DNA of 64,000 bases from Camillea tinctor (lineage: Eukaryota > Ascomycota > Sordariomycetes > Xylariales > Xylariaceae), in assembly GCA_022578605.1 (NCBI GenBank), contig MU394088.1, positions 124,001 through 188,000 on the forward strand, read 5' to 3'. Below are positions 45,620 to 55,900 of this stretch, piece by piece; the first letter of the stretch is position 1; each line of letters starts with the position of its first letter. The translations under genes were made by a program, and so were the position numbers. The notes below the pieces were generated by a model that was not told the origin of the DNA, did no database searches, and saw only the letters and a program-made list of their open reading frames with translations.

Positions 45620-47538
45620 TTATAGCTCTTCCTCGCTTATAGCACCAGCCTTGGGGGCTACGTCAGAGGCGTCGAAGTTCCTGATCAGGTCGTAGTAGAA
45701 GCTTGCAATCTCCAGGTGGACATACATGTCTACGCGTTCATCGACGGTATGCGCGTTAGCGTTGCCACCTTGACGGACGGGCGTCCAGCGATAAATGTTC
45801 GGTGACAGGTCTATAGCAGGGATTAGCGAGCACTTCATTTCATCCGAAGGGTAGACGGGGAGATGGATTATAGGAATAATGCTTACTGATGTAATGACGA
45901 GTATCGGTGTTGCCCGTCATCAGCTCACCGACGGGGACAACTCGACCGCCATCAAAGGCAAAGCTATGCTGGATCGTGCCCGAGAAGACATCCCAAACTG
46001 GTCCAGAAGTAGGTGAAACTGGGGCCACCAGTGTAGCTTGAGATGAGCTCAGAATGAGAGTGCCGTTGTAATCGACCTCGTACATGGGCTCAGCGACACC
46101 ATCCCCTAGATCCTCGTCGAAAGCAAACTCGGGGTTGAGTTCCTCCCCTTTGAAAGCGCTGACCGTCAATCCGAATTTCTTGACAATAGGCTTGATCTGC
46201 TTCAAGATGTTGGCCTTCACCGCCAATATCGAATCTTGTGGCGCGATTCGGTGGTTAACCCCGATGGTGATACTCTCGGGCATTGCGTTGATCTTGACAC
46301 CACCAATGAAGTAGTCTACTGCCTGTGAGGTCTGAATGCGGTATTGTGTAGCGCGGTCGATCGTGACAAGCTCCTCGGCCAGTGCCTCCAAGTTACCTTT
46401 GTTAATCAACTTGGTAATGTTTGGAGCAGCATCCGGTGAGTACCTCGCCTGACAGACGAAGTGGTTGTATATCGGCGAGCCCTTGATCAGCTTGGGAGCC
46501 CAGGGGTTAGATTCTATTTGGTTGACGATCTCTGCCATAATTCCGATTCCAGTATGCGGGAAAGGTATTGACGAATGCCCTCCATTGACATGTAGTTCAA
46601 GCCAAATATCAATATGCCCTTTCTCCATCACAGCTGGCAGAGCATCTAAGCGTAGACCGTCAGTCCCCTATACCAAGCTGTTTTCCCCGGTGGAACACTC
46701 ACAAAGTGTATCATTGTCAAGAAGTTCTAATCCCATTCCACCTTCATCGAGAATCAAGGCTACCGAGCCTGCCCCGTACAACTCTTCCAGATACTTGCCA
46801 ATTTCTCCGGCACCTCGGCGTCCAGAACATTCCTCATCAAACCCAAGAGCAAGGATTATGGTTCTCTTAGGTATCCATTCAGGGTTGGACAATAGCGACT
46901 CAAGGGCAGAAAACAACCCAGTAAGGCTGTTCTTGTCATCAGAGGCACCCCTACCCCAAAGCCATCGGCCGTCAAAGTGAGCGGAGAAGGGCGGGTATTT
47001 CCACGTCGAAGCATCGGCAACGGGCACCACGTCCTGATGAGCGGCCAACAGGAGAGGCTTCAGGGAAGTGTCAGATCCCTTGACCGTGTAAACTAGGCCA
47101 AACGTGTTGACGGTCACGCGCTCCATCCGTGAATGGCTATGGTTCGTTCATTAGGATTTAGGGGGCCGCATCTAGGAATGTCACCACTTACACGCTTGGG
47201 TATAGGGAAGCCAGGGTATCGTGGAGCTTATAGAATACGTCCCATCTTGGGTCCTCCCCTGGTTCTCCGTTGTCGTCGTAAGATATCGATGGTATCTTGA
47301 CAATGGTGGAATGCCTCTTCACTTGAAGTTTCAGTGCCTCCTCGCCGGAGAATATGTCGCTTGACGGCGGCAGTCCATCTTTCGAGGGGTTTAGAACGGG
47401 AGGAAGGTCACACTTGAAGTCGGCGACCTCAGAATCCCCAAGAACTTGCTGTGTCCCATCGTGAAGTAAGGACCGAGCGGTGGTAAGTGTAGCAGCGGAT
47501 AAGGTGCCGGCCACGAGAGCCAGCGAAGGCGGAAGCAT
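45620..47538 (-). CDS. M20 metallopeptidase, carboxypeptidase S-like (Gly-X carboxypeptidase)
   Basis: Vacuolar/secretory dipeptidase-type enzyme of the yeast Cps1 family. Four exons, 47538-47192, 47136-46703, 46645-45887 and 45810-45620, give 576 aa. A hydrophobic segment right after the start (LALVAGTLSAATL) suggests a signal anchor into the secretory pathway. Zinc-site motifs follow in order: AAHQDVVP, GRGASDDKNS, the catalytic EE in FDEECSGRRGAGE, a DEGG motif, and the terminal zinc His in NTDTRHY at the exon 3/4 junction. HVNGGHSSIPFPHTGIG marks the lid domain. An in-frame Met at 47664 would add 42 residues with another hydrophobic stretch; I prefer the later start. Each splice restores family-conserved sequence (for example YPSVHSRMERVTVNTFG). 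Confidence 0.93.
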
Positions 47539-48361
47539 CACGTAAAGAACTCGAAGTCTCGAACAGACAAATTGTATATCGAGGAATACAATTATAGCGT
47601 AAGTAGGTATTCGTAGGTATAAGCAAATAACAAGAGATTCATTTATCTGCCGAATTGTCCACAAATTCGAACTACCTCGACTCCATGAGCCAAGAACACA
47701 AGAAATTCCTCCCAGTCCTCCCAGTCCTCCCCCAAGACGGGAAACATCATCTTTTAATGGTCAACCTGAATTGGTTCCCCGGGTATAAGATCGGCAGTCG
47801 GACAGCTGCCGACATAACATGGTTCTTATCACACCATAGATCAAGCTTCCCAAAAAGTACAAGGCAAAGCTCCAACCTGAGCTCGCATCCTGGTGGGGAA
47901 GGCTGGAGCATTGGAGTTGGTGAAGTAAACAATACACGAATAAACGATGAACGATAAGATGCATCCTTGCTTGCCATGCAACCGGTATGCTTTATCGATT
48001 GCCGAGAATCGGCGCGGCACCTGGGCATCTGGCAGGTCTGGGTAGTGGCACTGACAGAACGGAACCGGGGTGGCCCAAGCTCCCCAGCCAAGGATGACGC
48101 CACCTAGTGTAGCACTGCGAGACTAATCTATTTTAGTTCTAGTGGCATTTAGAACTTTAGAGGAGTTAAGGGTACGTACAGGCAGCTTCAAGATTGCGAT
48201 AACTCTAGATTTAAGCTCTACATTTAAACTCTAGATTTAAACTCTACCTCCCTCTCTCTCTCTTAAGTACACTAACACTTACATACACCCATTACCCTTT
48301 TTTTTCCCCTTTTACTCTTCTACTTTAGGAGCTACATCTTAAGTAGTTAAGGGCTTTCATC
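47539..48361. promoter_or_regulatory. Divergent promoter region
   Basis: About 820 bp between the M20 peptidase and the next gene, transcribed away from each other. At 48203-48250 are tandem CTCTAGATTTAAA-like units followed by a CT-rich tract, a typical fungal pyrimidine-rich leader for the downstream gene. Confidence 0.45.
48203..48250. repeat. Short tandem repeat (CTCTAGATTTAAA-like)
   Basis: Four imperfect units of CTCTA(G/C)ATTTAA(A/G) about 110-160 bp before the downstream ATG. Confidence 0.7.
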
Positions 48362-48958
48362 ATGTCATCGGAAGCACTACCCATAAACCCGGCCCGCTTC
48401 GCCGAAGCTCTCAAAGAGCTCCCCGCCAGCAGTCTCGCGCTGAAGGTCCTGGAACTGCGCAACTCGATAGCCCACCTCGACTACTCGAACGCCGAGCTGA
48501 AGCCCTACGCCGAAGGTCGCACGCCTACGCTCGAGCAGCAGGAAGGGGGGAACACAGCTTCCCAGCCCGGTCAGCCGGACCAGGACTGCGTAGATGCCAT
48601 CGCCGAGAACGAAGCCGTCATCGCGCACATGCAGGAGCGCATCGAGCTCATCCGCGCCGAGGTGGAAGGTCGGGGCCTGAACTGGCGCGAGTTCCAGGGC
48701 AAAGAGGAAGAGCCATCTGCCACGGCCAACAACACCGCCCAAGACTCGTCTACAGCCACGAATAACGTGACAAACGGGGTGAACGGGAACGTGAACGGGA
48801 CTAGCTCGGAAACACAGCAGCACGAGGCATGGCGAGATGGAACGTTTCAGACCGGCACGATTCGCGGCCTCAGTGATGAGGAGCTTCTCAGACAACTACA
48901 GAGTCGCATGCCACCCGAGGATGAAGAGGACAATGCGGACGGTGGCATGCATCTCTGA
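48362..48958 (+). CDS. Small coiled-coil protein, possibly Tma17-like
   Basis: Single-exon 198-aa hydrophilic protein with a good start context (TCATCATGTC). Two helix-forming segments are visible: ALKVLELRNSIAHLDYSNAEL (first 20 residues of the stretch are helical) and, after a Gly/Gln linker, CVDAIAENEAVIAHMQERIE. The Asn-rich region near 140-155 (NGVNGNVNG) and the acidic C-terminus look disordered. The pattern 'ELRNSI.HL..SN.EL ... AI.ENE.VI....ERI' recalls fungal relatives of the proteasome-assembly chaperone Tma17/Adc17, a link I hold with low confidence. High codon GC and an intact frame argue that the gene is real. Confidence 0.72.
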   Translation: MSSEALPINPARFAEALKELPASSLALKVLELRNSIAHLDYSNAELKPYAEGRTPTLEQQEGGNTASQPGQPDQDCVDAIAENEAVIAHMQERIELIRAEVEGRGLNWREFQGKEEEPSATANNTAQDSSTATNNVTNGVNGNVNGTSSETQQHEAWRDGTFQTGTIRGLSDEELLRQLQSRMPPEDEEDNADGGMHL

Positions 48959-49126
48959 TTCCGTTCCTAGCCAAGCTTGCCTTGCCATTATGTAAGGGGT
49001 ATTTTCCGGCTTGATGAACAAAGAGCATATCTGGCGTTTTATTCTTTTTTTTTTTTGTTTTTTTTTGTTTTTGTTTTTCTGTTCAGCAAGGAGGGATGAT
49101 GGTTATGGAAAATGGTCGGGCTTACG

Positions 49127-49159
<33 letters not shown>

Positions 49160-50617
49160 TGGAAAGAAAGAAAGAGAAAAAAAACCAATGAGATCGGACT
49201 TGATACCGTTTTACATGTTTGTTGATACCCCTCGCTACCTATCATTACTAGTATCATATCACGCACACCTCAATACCTACAAGGATGGCTCTGAGTAGAA
49301 TACAGACCCTGTCTCCCACCATCTTCACTTGAAGATGCGCTGGAGCTTACCAACACCACCCTGACAGATGTATGGCCTTGTGTCAGCTGTCTTTAATCGC
49401 TATTCTAGGAATGCCTTGCCAAGGCTACATACCTAGGTTAATATCTGAAAGTTCGATCGTATCATAAAGGCCGCCGGATCGTGACCTTAAGATCGAATCA
49501 TGTTGGCAATTCTGAGAGACCCCCATACCTAGTCAGCATGATAAATACTAACGTGTACGGAGCCTTTATTGAGGTGGCTTATTTCTGTCGGACACAATGC
49601 CTAGGTACTGATCCTAAATCGAACTTTCATCTAGTGACTTGGTATTTACTGTTGGAAGACGCAGGATGGAACACGGTAATTGGGTGAAATACGATATGTG
49701 CAACCTTGTTATACAGCTACTACCCAGATTTCACATATACTGATGTTTTATGTCGATATCCTCTTTAACCCTTGCTTTGCTGACATTACCTGTAGGCTGC
49801 TTAATAGCTATCTATACGCAGCATGAACTGTCTTTGATACAATAGACATATCGGGCCTCTCCACTCTCGACGATGCTAATTATCACTATGACCCTCCCAG
49901 GAGACCTCCAAGGCATCTGTTAGAACCAATTAACAAATACCTTCGCCACTAACATTTCTCTCTCTAACAAAGCACCTTTTCAATCACAAGAGAAATGCGT
50001 TTCAAATTGCTGACTTGTTTTAACAATAGACGTGCTTCTAAGCAAGGGAGGCGTTAGCATAATTCATACAATCCACGATTTCCGATACCTCTAAGACTGG
50101 AAAAGCCAACAGCCATAACAGACCCTTGGCCACTCTCATGTCACGATGCCTTCGTTGCTCAGATGATTTGAGTTGAAGCTGTCACTAGAGCCGTATAGCT
50201 AGCCACATAGGTTCTTCACTCTAGAATCATCAAAATAAATAGCCAAGACCCCTGGTCGCTGCAGCTCAGCAGCCTAGGTCATAGATATTATTTCCCACAT
50301 GGCTAGTGGAAAACAAAGGAATAAGTTTAGACGTGTATATCACATTATCATCTTGCTTCGCGGTTATGCTTTTCTTGGATGGAATAGTCTATGTTTATAT
50401 TAATACGGCTTCCGCATCTATTTAAACAACAAATACATTTAGACTTCTTCTCCTAAACCGACCCTAATCTCAGCTAACAATACCCTTATTCAAGTTTCTA
50501 TAACATATTGTTAACAATATTTCTGAAATTCCTTGATCCAGTCATATATTACTTAGGATCCCTCACCGTATCGTTCACTATTTTAAATTCACATTGAATT
50601 CTATTTCATTGTCAACC
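48959..50617. other. Intergenic with T-rich and A/G-rich tracts
   Basis: Just downstream of the coiled-coil gene is a T-rich tract (49040-49080) followed by an A/G-rich tract (49125-49185), likely within or near its 3' UTR. The remaining 1.4 kb holds only short unsupported ORFs. Confidence 0.5.
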
Positions 50618-51314
50618 ATGCATCTCTCTCGCGTTTTCTACCCTCTCTTCTGTATCCCCTATGTTCTTGCAGAGGCAGAATGCACTTTTCAAAGCGGCAG
50701 ATTAACATATGGCAGCCAGAGCGGGCCACCACCACCACCTCCTGAGTTCAGCAAAGCAGATGGTCATTGTTCTCTTCACAAGGGGGGCATTGGCACCAAC
50801 TATTGTGGTGCGACTACAATCGAGACGCAACCTGTAGACGACACTGTCAAGGATACTTGGATCGAAGCTTGTAATGAGTATATAGCAAAGAGCGAGGTGG
50901 CCGGTATCACAGTGGAATTTTACGCAGAAGAAACGTGGAATAGTCTCTGGAACTACACTATGGTACGTCTAACCTTACATTTTGATATCTCCCCATTTAT
51001 CGTGCTAACATTCTCAATAGTATGTGACTCCAACTTGTAAACCAGTTACTTCCTAGGTTGGTATTCAGGTGCAGAAATGTCAGATGCTAACGTATTTCAG
51101 GGACGGCGGGTCGGGCGCTGGCTGTAGCTTTCAATTCAAAATCGCTACTTTGCCCAAATCTGGGCCGGTAAGTATCGGTGGACAAGATATTGCCGACCTT
51201 CAACATGATATGCCTCAATGGGCAATGGCAGCGAATAACCAGTCTGTTGGGGGAACGATGGGATGCCAGTCGGACTCTCAAATAACGTGGCGAATGATCC
51301 CTGGGCATCACTAA
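50618..51314 (+). CDS. Small secreted six-cysteine protein, copy A
   Basis: I know no family for it. Proposed exons 50618-50962 and 51084-51314 (phase 0) give 191 aa. The first 20 residues form a signal peptide, so the product is probably secreted. A polyproline patch lies at about 37-42. Six cysteines are at 22, 51, 63, 85, 129 and 176. Its tandem neighbour at 52.2 kb has the same length, cysteine pattern and blocks: QPVDD, W-x-E-x-C-x-EY, WNSLWNYTM, DGG and LPKSGPV. The splice site before DGG is not certain: a second acceptor-like CAG follows a CTAAC branch-like motif, and a further TAG within the intron could define a tiny extra exon. The ATG is in a strong context (CAACCATGC). Effector or antimicrobial roles are only guesses. 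Confidence 0.68.
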
Positions 51315-52193
51315 AAATCGAACGAGCAAAGGAACTAGGATAAATCATTCGACAAGTGGTATACGGAATGGCGAGGAAGTTGTCGATTTTATGATAGACA
51401 AAGGAAAGGTTTTATGCTAGTTGATGGTAGATTGTAAGCTAATTATTTAGTTATAAGTGTGTTGCTTTCATGGCTGACCCCCTCATATTGACAAGTGAGG
51501 AATGGACAAATTAAATGATATCTATTATGTCAATCTTCTCTTTATAAGAAGGCATCCGGATCAAGAACATAAATCCTAAGCCACATAGTGATGAAATCTG
51601 GCTATAATAACCTTCATAGTTAGAGTCAGCAACCACCAACCTACCTACCTAACAGCGTATGCTAAAGTAAGCGGTTATAACTACTTATAGTTGGTTATCA
51701 CAAAGCACGCCTTAAGGAGAAGGAGGGAGAGGGAGTGCTGGCAACCGCATAGGTTACACTTGTTGTTGGCGCTAGAATTATGTAGCAGCCCCTGAATAAT
51801 ATAACTCGGCTTATACGTAGACGCCATTCCTGACAGTGTACCTAGGTAAGCAGAGAACATATGACTAGCATCTAATAAACCACATAACATTCCTCTGCTG
51901 TTATTTTCTTTCCGGGTAGATCGATTACAATATAGGCAGTCTTTGTAATTATTTAAGAGCAAGCATATCCTTACTACTTATCATCAACGGTCCTTAGTCT
52001 TCAGTAGCAACGACGTTAAATGTTTTTCTATAACAAACTATCAGCAATCTTTCAAATCTATGCAATATACTAAAGAGATCATACATATCTCGATAACATT
52101 TGTTAGTTAGTCCCAATTCAATATCTCAACTTCAGGTGCCAGACTAATGGGCATAGGGCTTGGTTAATCCACACAAGGATCTTCTCATCAGAT
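51315..52193. other. Intergenic between the paralog pair
   Basis: About 880 bp, with no additional copy of the secreted-protein family. An ORF at 51681-51962 (minus) is not supported. Confidence 0.45.
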
Positions 52194-52913
52194 ATGCAGC
52201 TTCCTCGGATTTCCATGCCCCTCTTTTACATTTCTGGGGCTCTTGCAGTTTGCGACTTGCACACCTACACGCCGCTTATGGTGGTGCCTGGCAGTACCGC
52301 TCCTCCCACGGAGCCTCCTAGTATCAGTACTCCCACCGACACAGAGTGCAAAATCTGGGAATGGGCGGTTGATATGACCCAGATCTGCGGTACTTCTGTA
52401 CTCACGATGCAACCTGTCGATGACAAGTTCAAGAGCTCTTGGCTGGAATCATGTAGTGAATACACAATTCCGAAGATCTCATCTTACGACATTTCCGTGG
52501 ATAAATACACGGAGAATGACTGGAATAGTATCTGGGAACGAACTATGGTATGTATGAAAGCTCACTTATTGGTCCCTTCATATTCTTCTTGGATGTTTAT
52601 ATATTAGGTCTATTCAACTAACTGTTTCCGTAGTATGTATAAATCGCCATTTCTCTCTCCCTTTAATATTATTGTTGGATGAGCAAGATAGGTACTAACA
52701 CACATCAGTGATGGCGGTCCAGGCTGTAGATTTGAGATCAAAATTACCTCCTTGCCCAAATCTGGACCGGTGAAAATCGGTGCCCTGGACCTTCGATCCT
52801 TCGTATTTAGTTCCATTGGAGCGTCACGATCGAATGATTCTGTTACCGCGCAGGTGACATGCGGATCAGACGACGGAGCAGCCCAGATAGAATGGCAGCT
52901 CATCCCCTACTAG
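52194..52913 (+). CDS. Small secreted six-cysteine protein, copy B
   Basis: Paralog of copy A, in the same orientation 0.9 kb downstream. Proposed exons 52194-52547 and 52692-52913 give 191 aa. A signal peptide of about 18 residues is followed by a Pro/Thr/Ser-rich linker. Cysteines at 20, 52, 65, 87, 130 and 175 match copy A in order and spacing. Shared blocks are QPVDDKFKSSWLESC, WNSIWERTM, DGGPGCRFEIK and LPKSGPVKIG. The intron has the same position and the same ambiguous 3' end as copy A (TACTAAC branch-like motif before CAG). Divergence between copies is strong at non-motif positions, so the duplication is old or fast-evolving. Confidence 0.66.
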
Positions 52914-55900
52914 GAGGCAATATTGCTCCATAGAAACACAAAGAATTCATGGAGCTTAAAGTCATCTAGTTGGTCGGGAAATGAGTAGATAGTATAGGGA
53001 AGCAACAAAAGACAGACAGTTTCCATCATATAAGACACAATCAAGCAATAAAGTAGACCTTATACCTAATCATACATGTGGCTACCGAAGTCTATACATG
53101 CAACGTGTTTCTTTTCACAAATCGTTTTACCGAGCCTAGGAGCTCACTCAGGATGTCTTCAATTTATGATTTATTCCCCTTATTGCCAGTACCCGTTGCG
53201 TTGTTGCTATGATATCTATACTATACTTTGTATCTATAGCTCCCGGTTAAATGTAAAATACCCAATACCCTTCTCCCATAGACTTCGGACTCGACACTAA
53301 TAACTCCGGATCCCAGATCTAGTATTTTATATATTCAAATCCTATGCCAGCCTTTACTTACCTTTACGCCTAACCACGACGCCAGCCGCTTGTAATATGT
53401 CAGGCTTTTTCTTGTGGCCGATTACTCACCTCAAATAGCAACTACTTAGTTTGGCTTATATTGTGTGCCTTGACCATACAGCCTAAGCCAACTGAGCCTT
53501 TATCCACGGAAAAGGGCATGGCTCGTGCGATTTGTCCAATAAGATCACATCCCTCGACAAACGATAGCCAATCATTTGATCTTCAAGAGCCAATTAAGTA
53601 GTAAAGCAATTTTGGGCTATTTCCTAAACTGTCAACCATTCTTGACACGCGCTTCTCTTATAACTACTTATTGTCAGTTTCATCTGTTCGATATATTTTA
53701 GCTTCTTGATCTAGAAGCATTATCTTGGTGTCATCCTGTTCTTCTCGAGAAGACAAAATGACAACTAATTAACCTGGTATTAATACCTCTCGCCCCCTCT
53801 CCCTCCCCCTTTAATGATGCTGAGCCACACGAGCCACAGATTCAAACCAAAGCCAGCATACCTATACAAAATACCCAAGTTCATCCCTGAGGGGTACAAT
53901 AACCTATTATGTATCATTTCATCGCTGCTGCTCAACAATCATTTCTTAGTATCTCCTACGAAAGCTAATCCCCCTAGGAGGGATGAAGATGATTAATTAT
54001 TACAAATGAGAAGCCTACAGGTTCAGAAACAATCATTACCACTCTCTATGGACGTGTTTAAATTGTCGTCGAGCTGTTAGGTAGGCTTTCACACATCAAT
54101 CATCAAATGCAGTCCCGCAATACCTCTTGCCCACCAAGATACACGATATGGACTGAGATCAATTTATATAGAATCCATTGATCAACTAGGTAGCCTTGAA
54201 GCCAGGTAGTAACCATATATTTTATAATAGTACAACTTCGAATCGTCTTTCACAAGATTCTTCACACGCACTTGAGTCATATCCGTACCCGAGGTGGGAA
54301 ATTTATTGCCTACATTAGTGATTGTGTAAACAATTCGTGTGGCTCATATATGGGCTTTACCGCCCTTAGTTCTAAGTAGTCGGGCTCGTAGAATGTTGGC
54401 CGAATGCTATTCTCTAGCTAGAACTAGGGTTCATAACCTTGCTATTATGTTTAGAAATAATAGTGAAGATGATCTAAACTCGCAGAGTAAAAGGGGATGA
54501 TGGGGGCTACAGCTGTCATATAAACTTATTTAGGGACACGATACCTCAGTAGAGAATCCGATCTTTGACTCTCCAAATAATTGTTCCCCTTGTCCCTAGT
54601 GCTATACAAGAAACCATAGCAAACCCAGTAATATCGTTACTATTATAGCAGATTCGTCGACATAGATATGATGTTGAAATGGACCCAACAGCATCTGAAT
54701 TATAACATCAATAGTATGGATGTCAGGTTCAAGTAACATGGAATATCCGCAATTTTCTCATATAATAACCGTTGATGTAGACTTCTTTTGCGATCGAGTG
54801 CATAGGGATGATATAACCGAACACTGTATTCTAAACGAAGTACAAGATGGGAAACTTTGGCACGAAATGGATGTGAACTGGATAAGATGGTTTTTGTTAG
54901 CTATCTCTAGCAGCGACTTTTCGATTACCCATGACTCGAGAAGCGAAACTCACGTAGTAGACCGGAAATAAAGCACTCACTTTGGGCTATCCGGAACAGA
55001 AAGGGAGTCAAGAAGCAACCGAATACAAGCCCTTCGGACTCTTTTCATCGTCAACGTGGATTTCGCTCTTATTTTTGATCTGATTTGTGATACTTATGAT
55101 AGATATCTCGGTAGAGGCCTATGGATGCTTAGTCCTTTTGTTCCAACATATTCTCCATATATTAGCGGACCATGTCTATGGTTGTTGCTAAGTCTCGTGT
55201 CTTTGTGAGATTGGTAGTAGTTAGGTTAACTATGTTGGACGCCCTGAGTGTTTCTTCACCAACAGCAACCTGAAAGCAAGCAACCAACCACCCCAATGCT
55301 AGAGTGCTCAGGTAGTCAAGAAAATAACCCAATTTCTTTTACTTAAAGCGGCGAGACTACTAGTCTATGCTTAGCAAAATGTTTCATTACAACCTGCACT
55401 GGACTTACAGTATGCCAGCCTTCGAGAAAAGGGGAAAGATCAACGGCTCCTCTGATGTGATAGATTCATGAATTGGCGGTCGAAGGAAGACATGGTGACC
55501 CTTTAGCCCATAATGATGACCATCGTGGACAACGTCTTACCAGGATTCTCTTGCGCCAGCATAGCAACCCCCTTGATCATTTCTACGAAGTCGAACATGC
55601 CGATAGGTATGCCGATGTGTGTCACTGAGATGAGGACAACCTCACTAGAGATGTATTCGGCCTATCATAGCTTAGTATTATGTACCTGAGTGTGATAATG
55701 CACACTCGTTGGGACGAAATATATTGGTTCAATGTTGTCACCCGATGAATTAGAACCAAAGATGCATGCTAATGTGTGACTTACACATGTAAATGAGCAC
55801 GCTGCTTATTTGTGACACCTATATTTCCATATTGAAGACTATGTAGAGTCCCTTGTTCTCAAATCCCAGCCTTCGAATTATCTTGCTCCCAAGCAAATCT

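Noticed and set aside
49040..49185. T-tract followed by A-tract as a possible hairpin terminator
   Set aside because: The interrupting G residues fall in both arms and do not pair; better seen as low-complexity 3' flank.
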